The position numbers were made by a program, and so were the translations under genes. Under the pieces are notes generated by a model. That model was not told where the DNA came from. It saw nothing but the letters and a program-made list of their open reading frames with translations, and did no database searches. DNA of 64,000 nucleotides from CAWJKP01 sp963843465 (GTDB lineage Bacteria > Planctomycetota > Planctomycetia > Pirellulales > Thermoguttaceae). This document shows, piece after piece, positions 63,970 to 64,000 of the stretch (position 1 is the first letter of the stretch; every line of letters begins with the position of its first letter). The stretch is taken from assembly GCA_963843465.1 (NCBI GenBank), contig CAWJKP010000009.1, forward strand, positions 62,001 through 126,000. The letters are read 5' to 3'.

Positions 63970-64000
63970 GGGCGCGTCGCTGTTTTTGCTCGACGCGCCC
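63970..64000. repeat. Perfect inverted repeat at the window end
   Basis: GGGCGCGTCG (63970-63979) and CGACGCGCCC (63991-64000) are perfect 10-base complements around an 11-base loop containing TTTTT. It could be a terminator stem or a binding site; the right flank is outside the window. Confidence 0.6.

Overview
The window reads as a GC-rich (about 60%) bacterial chromosome segment, most likely from the Planctomycetota. I infer this from family content and style: an HTH-fused sigma-70, CsbD, BON and general-stress paralogues, UPF0182, an AI-2E-type permease with an extra C-terminal domain, and many short secreted proteins. Species cannot be named. Nearly everything fits one theme: stress, low-energy metabolism and its regulation.

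Layout. (1) 1-14.7 kb, minus strand: one tightly packed operon of energy and storage metabolism. In transcription order it holds an rpiB remnant, gpmA, an ldh/transaldolase chimera, glgP, glgX, a HAD phosphatase, ackA (frameshifted), a PRC-barrel protein, phosphoketolase, a small membrane protein, class I aldolase and a P-type cation ATPase that runs off the edge. (2) 14.8-19.7 kb, plus strand: a sigma-factor remnant, a slipin remnant, a glycine-zipper-like stress protein, UPF0182 and a membrane protein. (3) 19.7-22.3 kb: an IS66-type element nested inside a decayed IS30. (4) 22.3-30.7 kb: a sigma-70/ECF sigma pair, HtrA, a deleted site-2 protease, and an NtrB/NtrC-like pair. (5) 30.7-38 kb: pseudogene mosaics, acetolactate synthase and envelope membrane proteins. 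(6) 38-46.4 kb: BON, CsbD, a GlgB-like GH13, a large HTH-sigma factor and Hsp20. (7) 46.8-56.9 kb: DksA-like protein, histidine kinases, CHAD, CsrA, STAS, BON and DUF2294 proteins. (8) 56.9-58.3 kb: a frameshifted IS256. (9) 59.9-64 kb: an integrase, an excisionase-like protein, tRNA-Lys and island genes.

The most striking signal is a module present eight times. It has a promoter (TTGCWT-like, exactly 16 bp, TACAAT-like), then a short structured leader, then a strong hairpin with a U-run. Each copy lies on the same strand and just upstream of a stress gene or operon: the 14-kb metabolic operon, slipin, a secreted protein, the HTH-sigma factor, Hsp20, a DUF3309 protein, a DUF2294/csrA group and a BON protein. 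The hairpin shows compensatory base changes between copies. Its 5' arm can instead pair with an invariant upstream segment, as in a terminator/antiterminator switch. I propose a dispersed regulon controlled by RNA attenuation, possibly self-regulated through the sigma gene. I do not recognise it as a known riboswitch class.

A second theme is scattered partial duplication and deletion fusion. Fragments of genes intact elsewhere in the window (sigma 3' end, stress-protein 3' end, histidine-kinase 3' end, csbD 5' end, DUF2294 5' end) recur as remnants, and several genes are in-frame or out-of-frame joins of two proteins. Four modules carry a DUF2294 5' remnant in divergent orientation, which suggests the promoter/leader spread as a cassette by recombination. 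Several genes carry single-base frameshifts, often in homopolymers. These may be real decay or sequencing error.
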